Positions 1-8,379 of a stretch of DNA of 64,000 nt are shown one piece after another. A program made the translations under genes and the position numbers. The first letter of the stretch is position 1; the number at the start of each line of letters is the position of its first letter. The notes under the pieces were generated by a model. The model saw nothing but the letters and a program-made list of their open reading frames with translations, was not told where the DNA came from and ran no database searches. The stretch spans positions 1 to 64,000 of the forward strand of contig JAXLWK010000015.1 of NCBI GenBank assembly GCA_046328525.1, given 5' to 3'. This stretch comes from JBDHWG01 sp046328525. GTDB lineage: Bacteria; Chloroflexota; Anaerolineae; Epilineales; JAHCIE01.

Positions 1-138
1 GGACGAGTGCCACGCCGGACGCAGGCCCGCAGCGCGAGCCTGGGGACGGCGATCGGGTGGGGACAATCGCCGTGTGAGCAGGGGGACACTGCTCATTCGT
101 GTAGACGCCGAAGTCCTGGATTCGATACGCGCCCCGCG

Positions 139-3100
139 CTACCGATTCGATTGCTGGACGCTGAGCTTGTAGCTTGCGCCGCACCCCCCAAAGCCCGGAT
201 TGTAGTCGGCGACGCGCACGTAGTACGTGCCAGCGACGGTCGGCGCGAAATCAATGCGCGACGCCGGCGGGTTGGCCGGATCGTCGTCGTTGAACGTGAC
301 ACGGACGCTATCCTGGGTGTACAGCCCCAGCACGGTGTCCACATCCGGCGCAAGCTCCGACGTGACAATGGTGTAGCTGTGACTGGTATCGGCGGTGAAG
401 CGCACCCAATCCACGTCGCCGGCCGTCTGGAACAGGTGCGTCTGGGCCACGCCGTCCACGCTGATAGGCTGAGCCTGCGCTTGCAAGTTATCCGGCTCGT
501 AGGCGTCGGCGCACCCTGGGACGGGCGTCCCCGTCGGCGTTGCGGTCGCGGCCGGCGGCAGGGTCGGGGTGAGCGTGGCCGCGGCCGACTGCGTCGCGGT
601 CGGTGTCGCAGTCGCCGGCAGGATGACGGGCAGGGACGACACGAGATGCGGCAGGAAGATGCGGTAGGTGGCGGCGCGCGGCGTCGGCGATGGCCCGTCG
701 GTCGGCGTGAAGGTCGGCGTGGGTGACGGGCCCACCGTCGGCGTCCGAGTGACCGTAGACGTCGCCGTGGGCGTCGCGGTCAGGGATGGCGACCCGCCCG
801 GAATCCGCGTCGTCGTCACGTCGTAGTACTGGTTGGGGTTGTAGTCCAGGCTGCGCGTCAGGATCATCACGTAGTAGTCCACGCCGCCGGCGGGTGTGTT
901 CCCGACGGTGTAGCTCATGAGTCGGTCAGCCGTGCCGACGGTCTCATTGGACGCGACCTCGATGTACTGGTCGCTGTACATGTACATGGCGAGCTGCGCC
1001 GCGCCATTGTGGAGCGTCACCGTGAGGCTGTCGCCGGAGCCGACGTGGATGCGGTAGACGTCAATGTCCTCGAACGGGCAGATCGTGGCATGGTACGCCT
1101 GGCCGAAGTCCATCGCCTGGGCCTGGGCGAACGAGTTGTTCGGCTCATACGGGTCAGGCGGACAGCCGGGCACCGGCGTCGGCGTGGCCGGGCCGGGTGT
1201 TCGCGTTGGGGTCGGTGTCACGATGGCGATGGTGGCTGTGGCGGTGGCCGTGCCCGTCGGCGTGGGCGTGAACGTCGCCGTGCTGCTGGCGGCGGTGGCC
1301 GTCACTGTGGGGGTAAGCGTCGGTGTCCACGTCGCGGTGGTCGTGGCGGTCGGCGTCGCCGTCGGCGTGCTGGTGGCGGTCGCCGTGCGGGTGGTCGTGG
1401 CGGTCGGTGTCGCCGTGCGGCTGCTGGGCGTCAGCGTGACGCCGCTAGGTAACGTCGCGGTCGGCGTTGCCGTGGTTGCCGCGACCTGGGTGGCGGTGGC
1501 GGTGGCCGTCGGTGTCCACGTCGGTGTCGCGGTCGGCGTGCGGGTCGCCGTCGCCGTGGGCGTGGGCGTGGTCGTGGCGGTGGTGGTCGGCGTGCGCGTC
1601 GCGGTGGCCGTCGCTGTGCCCGTCGCCGTCGCCGTCGGGGACGCGGTGGCCGTGGCGGTCTTCGTCGGCGGGGGCGGCGCGGTCGCCGTCGAGGTCGGCT
1701 GCGTTGTCGGCGTCGCCACCTGGATCGTAACCTGGTCAGACACGTCGGACACGCCGCTGGGGTGGCCGACGATCTTGTAGGTGTAGGTTCCGGGAGCATT
1801 CGGCGCGAGCGTGGCCTGGGACCAGCTACCGGCCCCACCGGCGGTTCCGCTGGCGAATGTCGAGCACTGGGACGGCGACCCGCAGAACTGAATATCAACC
1901 CCCATCGCGCGGCTGATGGAGCTGGACAGCAGCACCTGCTCGCCCGGCGCATAGACGCCGCCCGGCCCGCGATTGGTGGTGATGGAGACCTGGTCCCGAA
2001 TGCGGAACTGGACAGCGGCCTCCCCTAGAACGACGCCGCCCGGCTGGTCATACATGCGGATGCGGTACGTGACCAGGCCGCTCGGCCCGCCCAATGGCCC
2101 CGACACGGTGTCGGAGCCGGAGACGCCGTACCACTTGAGGCGCTGGCCCGACTCGTCCTCGCGGAAGATCTGGATGTAGGACGCATACGGAACGGTGAAG
2201 GAGATCTGGATGACGTCGCCGAGGGCGTAGATGCCGCCCGGCCCCTTGTCTACCGTGATGCTGACCGAGTCTGGCGGGAGCGGGGTGCGCGTCGGCGTGC
2301 TGGTCGGCGTCGAGGTGGGGGGGCTGGTCTGGGTCGGCGTCGCTGTCACGGTCGGGGTCTCGGTGATGGTCGGGGTCTCGGTGATGGTCGGGGTCTCGGT
2401 GATGGTCGGGGTCTCGGTGATGGTCGGGGTCTCGGTGATGGTCGGGGTCTCGGTCGGCGTGGGCGTCGAGGTGGGGGTCGCGGTGTCGGGCGGCGGCGCC
2501 AGGGCGTACACCACGTCGAGGAAGGGGTCCTGGGTGACGCCGGGCTGCTCGCTCATGTAGACGGTGAGATAGTTGCCGCGGCCGAAACCGTAGCCCGGCC
2601 AGCCGCCCGCCAGGTCGTGGCCGTCGCGCAGCGCCAGCTTGGTGAGGCCGGTCTTCGACACCCAGCCCAGACCGGTGTCGTTGAGGTCCCAGTGGGCGTA
2701 GCCGCCTGGCGCAATGTCGGCGATGGGCAAGGGGTTGGAGCCTTGGGGCGGGTTGTCCGAGGCGTTGGGCGCGCGCGAGTAGTCGCCCGGCGACAGGTTG
2801 ATGGTCGTGTTGGGCAGCCACTGGGTGACGGCGACGTAGTCGTTGTCGTTTGCGACCGCGCTTTTGCCGGTCACATACAGGTAGAGCGTGGCCTTGGAGA
2901 TGACGGCGTTGTTGGGGAGGGATGAGGTGTCGAAGGTGAGGAAGGTGCGGCTGATGTTCACGCGGATGTTGGTGTTGCAGCCGCTCCCGATGGCGTTGGT
3001 CGGCGCGGCTGCGGAGGACTCCACAGTGCCACTCGCCGCGTCGTGCGCCGCGTTCCACCCAGCCTGGTTGCAGCCGGCATCAGTCGCGGTGACGGCGACA

Positions 3101-3276
3101 CGCCCATCGGCGTTGACACCGTAGAAGCGCGTGGTCGTGGTGACGGGGTCGGCGGGAGCGTCGGACTGACGCGCGGGGGCCGCGTCGAGGGGGCCAACGG
3201 CGAAGAGGCCGGCGGACAACACGGCGAAAGCCAGCAGCAGGGCGCCGGCCCACGTCCAGGGGGGTAGCTGTCGCAT
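139..3276 (-). CDS. Secreted Thr-Pro-rich multidomain surface protein
   Basis: Probable cell-surface or secreted protein of 1045 residues; no enzymatic function is recognised. An N-terminal signal peptide (residues 1 to about 33, hydrophobic LLLAFAVLSAGLFAV) is followed by a DNRLRE-like beta domain (about 40-270, with FLTFDTSSLP), a Thr-Pro linker with five ITETPT copies (about 277-309), two related beta domains (about 330-540), a long Thr-Pro linker, and two pre-peptidase-C-like domains starting at CPPDPYEPNN (about 701) and CADAYEPDN (about 919). A short YRIFLPHLVS motif lies near residue 870, between linkers. The start was placed at the ATG before the signal peptide rather than 13 codons upstream. 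The domain calls are by eye; the extracellular location is well supported, the role is unknown. Confidence 0.8.
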   Translation of the reverse strand: MRQLPPWTWAGALLLAFAVLSAGLFAVGPLDAAPARQSDAPADPVTTTTRFYGVNADGRVAVTATDAGCNQAGWNAAHDAASGTVESSAAAPTNAIGSGCNTNIRVNISRTFLTFDTSSLPNNAVISKATLYLYVTGKSAVANDNDYVAVTQWLPNTTINLSPGDYSRAPNASDNPPQGSNPLPIADIAPGGYAHWDLNDTGLGWVSKTGLTKLALRDGHDLAGGWPGYGFGRGNYLTVYMSEQPGVTQDPFLDVVYALAPPPDTATPTSTPTPTETPTITETPTITETPTITETPTITETPTITETPTVTATPTQTSPPTSTPTSTPTRTPLPPDSVSITVDKGPGGIYALGDVIQISFTVPYASYIQIFREDESGQRLKWYGVSGSDTVSGPLGGPSGLVTYRIRMYDQPGGVVLGEAAVQFRIRDQVSITTNRGPGGVYAPGEQVLLSSSISRAMGVDIQFCGSPSQCSTFASGTAGGAGSWSQATLAPNAPGTYTYKIVGHPSGVSDVSDQVTIQVATPTTQPTSTATAPPPPTKTATATASPTATATGTATATATRTPTTTATTTPTPTATATRTPTATPTWTPTATATATQVAATTATPTATLPSGVTLTPSSRTATPTATTTRTATATSTPTATPTATTTATWTPTLTPTVTATAASSTATFTPTPTGTATATATIAIVTPTPTRTPGPATPTPVPGCPPDPYEPNNSFAQAQAMDFGQAYHATICPFEDIDVYRIHVGSGDSLTVTLHNGAAQLAMYMYSDQYIEVASNETVGTADRLMSYTVGNTPAGGVDYYVMILTRSLDYNPNQYYDVTTTRIPGGSPSLTATPTATSTVTRTPTVGPSPTPTFTPTDGPSPTPRAATYRIFLPHLVSSLPVILPATATPTATQSAAATLTPTLPPAATATPTGTPVPGCADAYEPDNLQAQAQPISVDGVAQTHLFQTAGDVDWVRFTADTSHSYTIVTSELAPDVDTVLGLYTQDSVRVTFNDDDPANPPASRIDFAPTVAGTYYVRVADYNPGFGGCGASYKLSVQQSNR
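2350..2454. repeat. Tandem 18-bp repeat, nearly six copies
   Basis: An 18-bp unit (GGTCGGGGTCTCGGTGAT on the plus strand) is repeated five times without change, followed by a partial sixth copy. On the minus strand it encodes the hexapeptide ITETPT in the Thr-Pro linker of the surface protein. Perfect identity at DNA level suggests recent slippage expansion, so linker length may vary between strains. Confidence 0.95.
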
Positions 3277-3506
3277 ACACTTAACCTTTGCTGAGAGGGG
3301 CGGTAATCCGCCCAAAGGCGTCGGGTCTAACTATTGAGCAGTGCAAGGCGAGGATGAAAGGCACAATACATCCTGATATAAGGACGTATGACACGGCTCC
3401 GGGTTACGCTCCGGCATGGAGTCTACATGTTTAGGGCGTGCGCGAAATCGGGTGTAAAATGTGGGCGTTCGGGGAAATGCGTTTCGCGGCATAATCGGAA
3501 GGAAGC

Positions 3507-3923
3507 ATGAATCAGATCAGGCAGGTCTCCTGGACAGCAGTGCTGTGGGGAGTGCTGACCGACTTTTTGTTGACTCAGATACTTGGAACCGTCGCTCAGA
3601 TTGGCGTTGGAATTGATCCCAATACCGATGTAGATGTGGCTGAGGAAATGTTGCGGGCCAGCCCGTACTTCTGGCCCGCGACGGCGCTCGGCATCCTCTT
3701 CACCGGCCTGGGCGGATTTGTCGCCGGACGGATCGCCAGGCGCGGCGGCGTCTTCTATGGCGCGCTGGTCGCCTTCATAACAAATATCCTGTTGGGATTG
3801 TTCCTCTACGGCCAGCCGCCGGATGACGTGCGGACTGCAACAATAATGCTCTGTTTCGTCGCGGGCATGCTCGGCGGCTGGCTCGGCGCCCGAAGCGCCG
3901 GCGAACCCCAGGCCAACAAGTAG
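3507..3923 (+). CDS. Small four-helix membrane protein, unknown function
   Basis: Predicted integral membrane protein of 138 residues with about four hydrophobic segments (roughly 8-30, 52-72, 78-98 and 108-128) and an Arg-rich cytoplasmic loop (AGRIARRGG). Glycine-rich helices such as GLGGFVAGRIA resemble small TIGR04086-like membrane proteins, but I do not recognise the family firmly. A GGAAGGA ribosome-binding site lies just upstream of the ATG. It stands alone, convergent with the M20 peptidase gene, whose stop lies 12 bases after its own. Confidence 0.7.
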   Translation: MNQIRQVSWTAVLWGVLTDFLLTQILGTVAQIGVGIDPNTDVDVAEEMLRASPYFWPATALGILFTGLGGFVAGRIARRGGVFYGALVAFITNILLGLFLYGQPPDDVRTATIMLCFVAGMLGGWLGARSAGEPQANK

Positions 3924-3934
3924 CGGCGGCGCGG

Positions 3935-5212
3935 TCAATCCCGTGCCGCGCTGCCAACCCAGCGGGTGATAAATCCGGCGACGATCTTCGTCGCCGTCAC
4001 AACCTCTTCCAGGTCAATCCACTCGTCTACCGTGTGGGCCACGCTCACCTCGCCGGGGCCGTACAGGACGGCAGGCAGGCGGGCGTGGTTCGTGAACAGA
4101 CGCAGGTCGGAGCCATACGGCACGCCCTCGATGGGCGGCGTCGCGCCGAGGACCGCGGCGTGCGCCTGCCCCAGGGTTTGCAGCAAGGGATGATCGGCCG
4201 GCGTCTCCCCCGACTCGAACTGCCCCTCGAACCACTCGATCCGCGGCGGGTTCTCGCGCAGCCACGCATCGCCCTCCGCCGCCGCGCGCACGGCGTCCTC
4301 CAGCACCGCCCGCGCCGTCCCATTCGTCTCGCCCGGCAGGACGCCGAAGCGCCCCTCGGCCACGACGCGCTCCGGCACCGACGAGTGCCACTCGCCGCCG
4401 CGCACCGTGCCGATGCTGATGGGCGCGATGTAGCGCCCTTCCTCGTACAGCGGGTGGCTGAACTGCTGGTGGCGGCGCGTCTCCAGGTCTGAGATCGCCG
4501 CCAGCAACAGAGCGAACTTCTCGATGGCGCTGACGCCGTACTGCCGCAGCGCGGCGTGGGCCGCCCGGCCCTCGACCGTCAGGCGGAATGTCAGCGCGCC
4601 GGACTGCACCGGGCACAGCCGCAGCCGCGTCGGCTCCAGGACGACCACGCCGCCAGCCGTATGCCCGGCGACGATGGTCGCCAGCGTGCCGACCCCGCCC
4701 GACTCCTCTCCGATGACACTCTCGACCAGGACATCGTGGGCCGGCTGGAAGCCGAGGCGCTGGAGCGCGGCGATGGCGAACACGCCCGTCACTAGCCCGC
4801 ACTTCATGTCGAGCGCCCCGCGCCCGTACAGCCGCCCATCCTTGACCACGCCGCCGAACGGCGGAACGCTCCACAGGGCCTCGTCGCCCACCGGCACCAC
4901 GTCCACGTGGCCGTTGAGGATGAGCGAGCGCGCCGGGTCGTCGCGCTCCGTCCCCGTCCAGCGGCCGATGACGTTGACCCGCGCGTCGGGGGAGAAGCCG
5001 TCGTCGGAAAAGGCCGGGTGGCCTGCCAGGGCGTCGAAGCGCACCGGCGACACGGCGACCTCCAGCCCCATGTTCGTCAGCTGCTCGGCCATCACGGCCT
5101 GGCAGGCGTGTTCCTCGTTGGGCAGGCTCGCGGCCTGGACCATGCGCTGGGCGAAGGCGACAAGGTCGTCGCGCAGCGCCTCGACGGCGGCGTCAATCTC
5201 GTCCGTATTCAT
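3935..5212 (-). CDS. M20 family metallopeptidase (ArgE/DapE-like deacylase)
   Basis: Zinc-dependent amidohydrolase of the M20/M28 clan, 425 residues, the usual length for ArgE/DapE/carboxypeptidase G2 relatives. Visible motifs are GHVDVVP (His102, Asp104), GRGALDMKCG (bridging Asp135) and GEESGG (general-base Glu169 and metal Glu170). The insert about 200-310 fits the lid/dimerisation domain. Substrate cannot be deduced: members cut acyl groups from amino acids, dipeptides or succinyl-diaminopimelate. It is not within an arginine or lysine cluster, so a peptide or acyl-amino-acid scavenging role is as likely as biosynthesis. Sits 43 bases downstream of the acyl-CoA synthetase gene on the same strand and may be co-transcribed with it. 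Confidence 0.85.
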   Translation of the reverse strand: MNTDEIDAAVEALRDDLVAFAQRMVQAASLPNEEHACQAVMAEQLTNMGLEVAVSPVRFDALAGHPAFSDDGFSPDARVNVIGRWTGTERDDPARSLILNGHVDVVPVGDEALWSVPPFGGVVKDGRLYGRGALDMKCGLVTGVFAIAALQRLGFQPAHDVLVESVIGEESGGVGTLATIVAGHTAGGVVVLEPTRLRLCPVQSGALTFRLTVEGRAAHAALRQYGVSAIEKFALLLAAISDLETRRHQQFSHPLYEEGRYIAPISIGTVRGGEWHSSVPERVVAEGRFGVLPGETNGTARAVLEDAVRAAAEGDAWLRENPPRIEWFEGQFESGETPADHPLLQTLGQAHAAVLGATPPIEGVPYGSDLRLFTNHARLPAVLYGPGEVSVAHTVDEWIDLEEVVTATKIVAGFITRWVGSAARD

Positions 5213-5255
5213 ACCTTCTCATTTCATCGAAGCGACGCCCGGTGTTCATATGGGA

Positions 5256-7172
5256 CTAGGCGACGGTCAGGTTGTAGCGGATGGTGTACAGGCCGAGCGC
5301 CTCGCGCACGCGCGCCTCCAACTCTTCCATCTCCACGCCCGGCGCCGCCGTGACGTGGATGTCGGCGACCATGCCGTAGACCTTGTCCGGCCCGACCTGG
5401 ACGGTGACGGCGTGGACGCCCGGCTGCGGCGCGATCTCGTCGTGGTACACCGTCTCGGCCTCGCGCCAGATGAGCTGCGGCTTGAAGATTTTGCCGACGG
5501 CGGTCACGGGCATATGGTCAATGACGCGGATGGTCTTGGGGACGGCGGCGCGCTCGCCGATGTGCTCCTGGGCGAAGGTGAGCAGGTCCTGCTCCGTGAC
5601 GATCGCGCCGGAGCGCAGCTCGACGTAGGCCACCGGCACCTCGCCGAGGCGCGCGTCGGGCCGTCCGACGGCGGCGGCGAGGGCGACGGCGGGGTGCTTG
5701 TGCAGCGGGTCCTCGATGCTCTTGGGGTCAATGTTGTGCCCGCCGCGAATGATTAGCTCTTTGCGGCGGCCGGTGAGCCAGAAATAGCCGTCTGGGTCTA
5801 CGCGCGCCAGGTCGCCGGTGTTGAACCACGGCCCCCCGCCGTCGCCCGTGTCCACCCAGATGCTGCGGTTGTAGGACTCGTCGGTGTAGCCGGGGAACAC
5901 GTTGGGGCCGCGAATGATGACCGTGCCGATCTCGTCCGGCCCGCAGTCGCGCTCGTAGCCGTTCTGGTTGTCGAGGACAACCGCCTTCATCGCCTGGTAG
6001 GGGAGGCGGAAGCCGATGGAGCCGACGCGCTTCTCGCCGTTCATCGGGTTGACGGAGCTGACGCACGTTCCCTCGGTCAGCCCGTAGCCCTCGAGGATGC
6101 GCACGCCGGTGCGGCGCTGGAACTCGGTGAACACCTCGACCGGCATAGGAGCCGCGCCGCAGATGGCGTAGTGCAGCGAGCTGACGTCGCGCTCGCCGAT
6201 GGGTACTTGCAGCAGACCGGCGTAGACCGTGGGGACGGCGCTGAAGAAGTTGACCTTGTAGTGCTCGATGACCTTCCAGAAGCTCATGAGCAGGCCCATG
6301 TGGCGGTAGCCCTGGGGCGTCGCCAGGACGACGGTCGAGCCGCGCCCCCACGGAATCAGACCGGTGACGACCACGGCGTTGACGTGGAACAGGGGCAGGC
6401 CGCACAGGTAGACCTGGGAGCCTTCGGTGCCGATGCACTCCGCCGACATCCAGGCGTCGGCGACTTCCATCGCGTGGGTGTGGACGGCGAGCTTGGGCGT
6501 ACCCGTCGTGCCGCCGGTGTGGAAGTAGGCGCACACGTCATCGGGCTGCACGTCGCGCCCGCTGACCAGGTTGTCGTCGGGCTGAGGCGCCACGCTCGCG
6601 TGAAAGTCGAGGATGCGCTGGTCGGAGCCGTCGTCGGGGATGTCCGGCGGCCCGTGGCGGCCCAGGTAGGCGAGCAAGTCCACGCGGATGATGGTCTTGA
6701 GCGTCGGGACATGCGGCCGCACCGCTTCGGCCTTGTCCCACAGGTCTGTGCCGGGGAACGGCCCCAGGGCGATGAGCGCCTTCGCGCCCGCCGCGTTCAT
6801 GATGTCGGCGATGGTGGGCACGTCGAGCATGGGGTTGATGGGGCTGACGATGCCGGCCAACTCGCCGCCCAGGATGGCGAAGAACGTCTCCGGCAGGTTG
6901 GGCATGAGCAGGGCGACGACGTCGTTGGGGCCGATGCCGATCTCGTGCAGGAGGTTCGCCGTCTGGGTGATGCGGGCGAGGAGCTGGCGGTAGGTGACGG
7001 TGACGGCTTTGTCGTACTGGTTGGGGTCGAGGAAGAAGATGAGCGCCGGGCGGTCGGGGTCGTCGGCGCTGCCCTGCCGAATCAGTTCGAAGGTGTTCGG
7101 CGGAAGACGGCGGTCGGCGAAAGGCGTCTGCTCGAAGGTCTCAATCTCGGCGAACGTTTCAAAGCCAGGCAT
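5256..7172 (-). CDS. AMP-forming acyl-CoA synthetase
   Basis: ANL-superfamily ligase that activates a carboxylic acid to its acyl-adenylate and then the CoA thioester. Motifs: the phosphate loop TGGTTGTPKLAVHTH, EGYGLTEGT, and the hinge region NTGDLARVDPDGYFWLTGRR followed by KELIIRGGHNIDP; the catalytic lysine of the C-terminal domain is in VGKIFKP. About 638 residues, some 60-80 longer than typical fatty-acyl-CoA ligases because of a C-terminal alpha/beta extension (after IWREAE). Substrate is not evident. The ATG at 7172 is preferred over the GTG two codons upstream because AGGAGG sits at the right distance and the GTG overlaps it. A consensus promoter lies about 70 bases upstream. Confidence 0.88.
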   Translation of the reverse strand: MPGFETFAEIETFEQTPFADRRLPPNTFELIRQGSADDPDRPALIFFLDPNQYDKAVTVTYRQLLARITQTANLLHEIGIGPNDVVALLMPNLPETFFAILGGELAGIVSPINPMLDVPTIADIMNAAGAKALIALGPFPGTDLWDKAEAVRPHVPTLKTIIRVDLLAYLGRHGPPDIPDDGSDQRILDFHASVAPQPDDNLVSGRDVQPDDVCAYFHTGGTTGTPKLAVHTHAMEVADAWMSAECIGTEGSQVYLCGLPLFHVNAVVVTGLIPWGRGSTVVLATPQGYRHMGLLMSFWKVIEHYKVNFFSAVPTVYAGLLQVPIGERDVSSLHYAICGAAPMPVEVFTEFQRRTGVRILEGYGLTEGTCVSSVNPMNGEKRVGSIGFRLPYQAMKAVVLDNQNGYERDCGPDEIGTVIIRGPNVFPGYTDESYNRSIWVDTGDGGGPWFNTGDLARVDPDGYFWLTGRRKELIIRGGHNIDPKSIEDPLHKHPAVALAAAVGRPDARLGEVPVAYVELRSGAIVTEQDLLTFAQEHIGERAAVPKTIRVIDHMPVTAVGKIFKPQLIWREAETVYHDEIAPQPGVHAVTVQVGPDKVYGMVADIHVTAAPGVEMEELEARVREALGLYTIRYNLTVA

Positions 7173-7237
7173 GCGCACCTCCTTGGCGTCGGACGAGGCC
7201 GCTCGGCGCCACCGCCCGGCCTGTCCCTTTGCGGCGG

Positions 7238-7266
7238 AGTATACCCCCGCCCTCCGGCTCAGTCAA
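7238..7266 (-). promoter_or_regulatory. Sigma-70-type promoter of acyl-CoA synthetase
   Basis: On the minus strand TTGACT (7266-7261) and TATACT (7243-7238) are separated by exactly 17 bases, and the start codon at 7172 is about 60 bases downstream. Confidence 0.8.
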
Positions 7267-7286
7267 GCAAACCGGCGAGTCCCGCC

Positions 7287-7369
7287 ATTGTTGCCGCATT
7301 CCGCCGGCGGCGGTAGGGCCAGGTTTCAAACCTGCCCCTACGACAGCGCCAGCAGAATGTGGCAACAAT
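7287..7369. repeat. Nested palindromic intergenic repeat
   Basis: An outer inverted repeat (7287-7301 pairing with 7355-7369, 14 of 15 matches) encloses an inner palindrome at 7313-7341 (GTAGGGCCAGG, TTTCAAA centre, CCTGCCCCTAC). A relative of the inner palindrome occurs at 59642-59670. It may act as a dispersed REP-like element or a transcription terminator. Confidence 0.75.
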
Positions 7370-7403
7370 TAGCTCACGCCGCACAACGACTGAAGTCGTT
7401 ACT

Positions 7404-8286
7404 AACCAATGGTGCTAGTTTGACAAGGGACATCAGGTTCGAGTAGTCTGGGGTTCCCACACCAACCAGACCGGAGGAACCTGATGTCCACCGAGGATTT
7501 TATCATCGAACTGTTCTGTCGGGTAGATGATGCCATGCCCACGATCCGCAAGCACAGCCAAGCGAGCTTGTACCCCAGTGAGATTGTGACGCTGGGTCTC
7601 TTGTTCGCCCTCAAGGGCGTCGGCAACCGCGCCTTCTATCGCTGGCTGGCGCGCGATTGGCGACCCTGGTTTCCTAAGCTGCCCGAGCGGACGCGCTTGT
7701 TTCGGCTGTTGAAAACGCATCACGCCTGGACAACCTTCTTCCTGGCTCAACCTACCGTGTTGGGCGTCGCCGACAGCTACGGCATCGAACTGCTGCATCC
7801 CATCCGTGAGGGTCGCAGTCGCCACCAGATCGGCAAGAAGGGCGTGTCCAACAAGCGTTGGATCGTCGGCGGCAAGCTGGCCTTTGTCCTCAACCAGCTG
7901 GGCTTGATTGTCGCCTGGGACTGCGCGACCGCCAACGTCCATGATACCACCTTCCAGGCCTTGATCGCGCCGTACGATGAGGTCATGATTGTCCTGACCG
8001 ACTACGGGTTTCATGCCCAGGCCGGCGATCCGCCGAACATGAAGGTCTGCCAACGCGGTGAGTGGAACGTGCGCATGGTTATCGAGACGGTCCTGTCGAT
8101 GCTGACGACGGTGTGTCACTTCAAGAAGGTGGCGCACCGCATCTGGGACTACTTTGAGGCGCGCTTGGCCTGGACCATGGCCGCCTTCAACGTCTTGGTG
8201 CAGTGGCATGGGCTGACACCAGACGATGATGGCTTCGTCCATCTCTCCATTGCCGAGTTCAGCCTCTGAAACTAGCACCATTGGTT
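7404..8286 (+). mobile_element. Complete 883-bp insertion sequence with 18-bp terminal repeats
   Basis: Terminal inverted repeats are AACCAATGGTGCTAGTTT at 7404-7421 and its exact complement at 8269-8286. A 3-bp direct repeat ACT flanks the element (7401-7403 and 8287-8289). It carries a single intact transposase gene. The right repeat begins at the last base of the transposase stop codon. Element length, single gene and 3-bp duplication fit small DDE elements of the IS982 or IS5 groups; the exact family needs comparison with ISfinder. Confidence 0.93.
7484..8269 (+). CDS. DDE transposase of the insertion sequence (IS982/IS5-like)
   Basis: Transposase of 261 residues. Candidate catalytic acids are Asp in GVADSYG, Asp in VLTDYGF and Glu in MVIETVLSML, giving the D-D-E order of RNase H-fold transposases. 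The C-terminal block with HFKKVAHRIWDYFEARLAW and MAAFNVLVQWHG is characteristic of a group of IS transposases common in Chloroflexota and cyanobacteria, as I recall them. A GGAGG ribosome-binding site (about 7473) precedes the ATG. The reading frame is intact and the terminal repeats match perfectly, so the element looks recently active. Family assignment between IS982 and IS5 is uncertain. Confidence 0.9.
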   Translation: MSTEDFIIELFCRVDDAMPTIRKHSQASLYPSEIVTLGLLFALKGVGNRAFYRWLARDWRPWFPKLPERTRLFRLLKTHHAWTTFFLAQPTVLGVADSYGIELLHPIREGRSRHQIGKKGVSNKRWIVGGKLAFVLNQLGLIVAWDCATANVHDTTFQALIAPYDEVMIVLTDYGFHAQAGDPPNMKVCQRGEWNVRMVIETVLSMLTTVCHFKKVAHRIWDYFEARLAWTMAAFNVLVQWHGLTPDDDGFVHLSIAEFSL

Positions 8287-8379
8287 ACTACAAAACGTGC
8301 TTCTCCCGGGTAACAGATCACTACCCTCTTCGCTCGGACGAGTCTATACTCTGACCAACCAACTCGAAGGAAGACGAAC

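Noticed and set aside
1..138. Additional gene at the window start
   Set aside because: No frame with recognisable similarity or start signal; it is sequence after the surface-protein stop codon, in which I see nothing.
2350..2454. Short regular repeats, first considered as CRISPR
   Set aside because: Units are tandem without spacers and encode a peptide linker.
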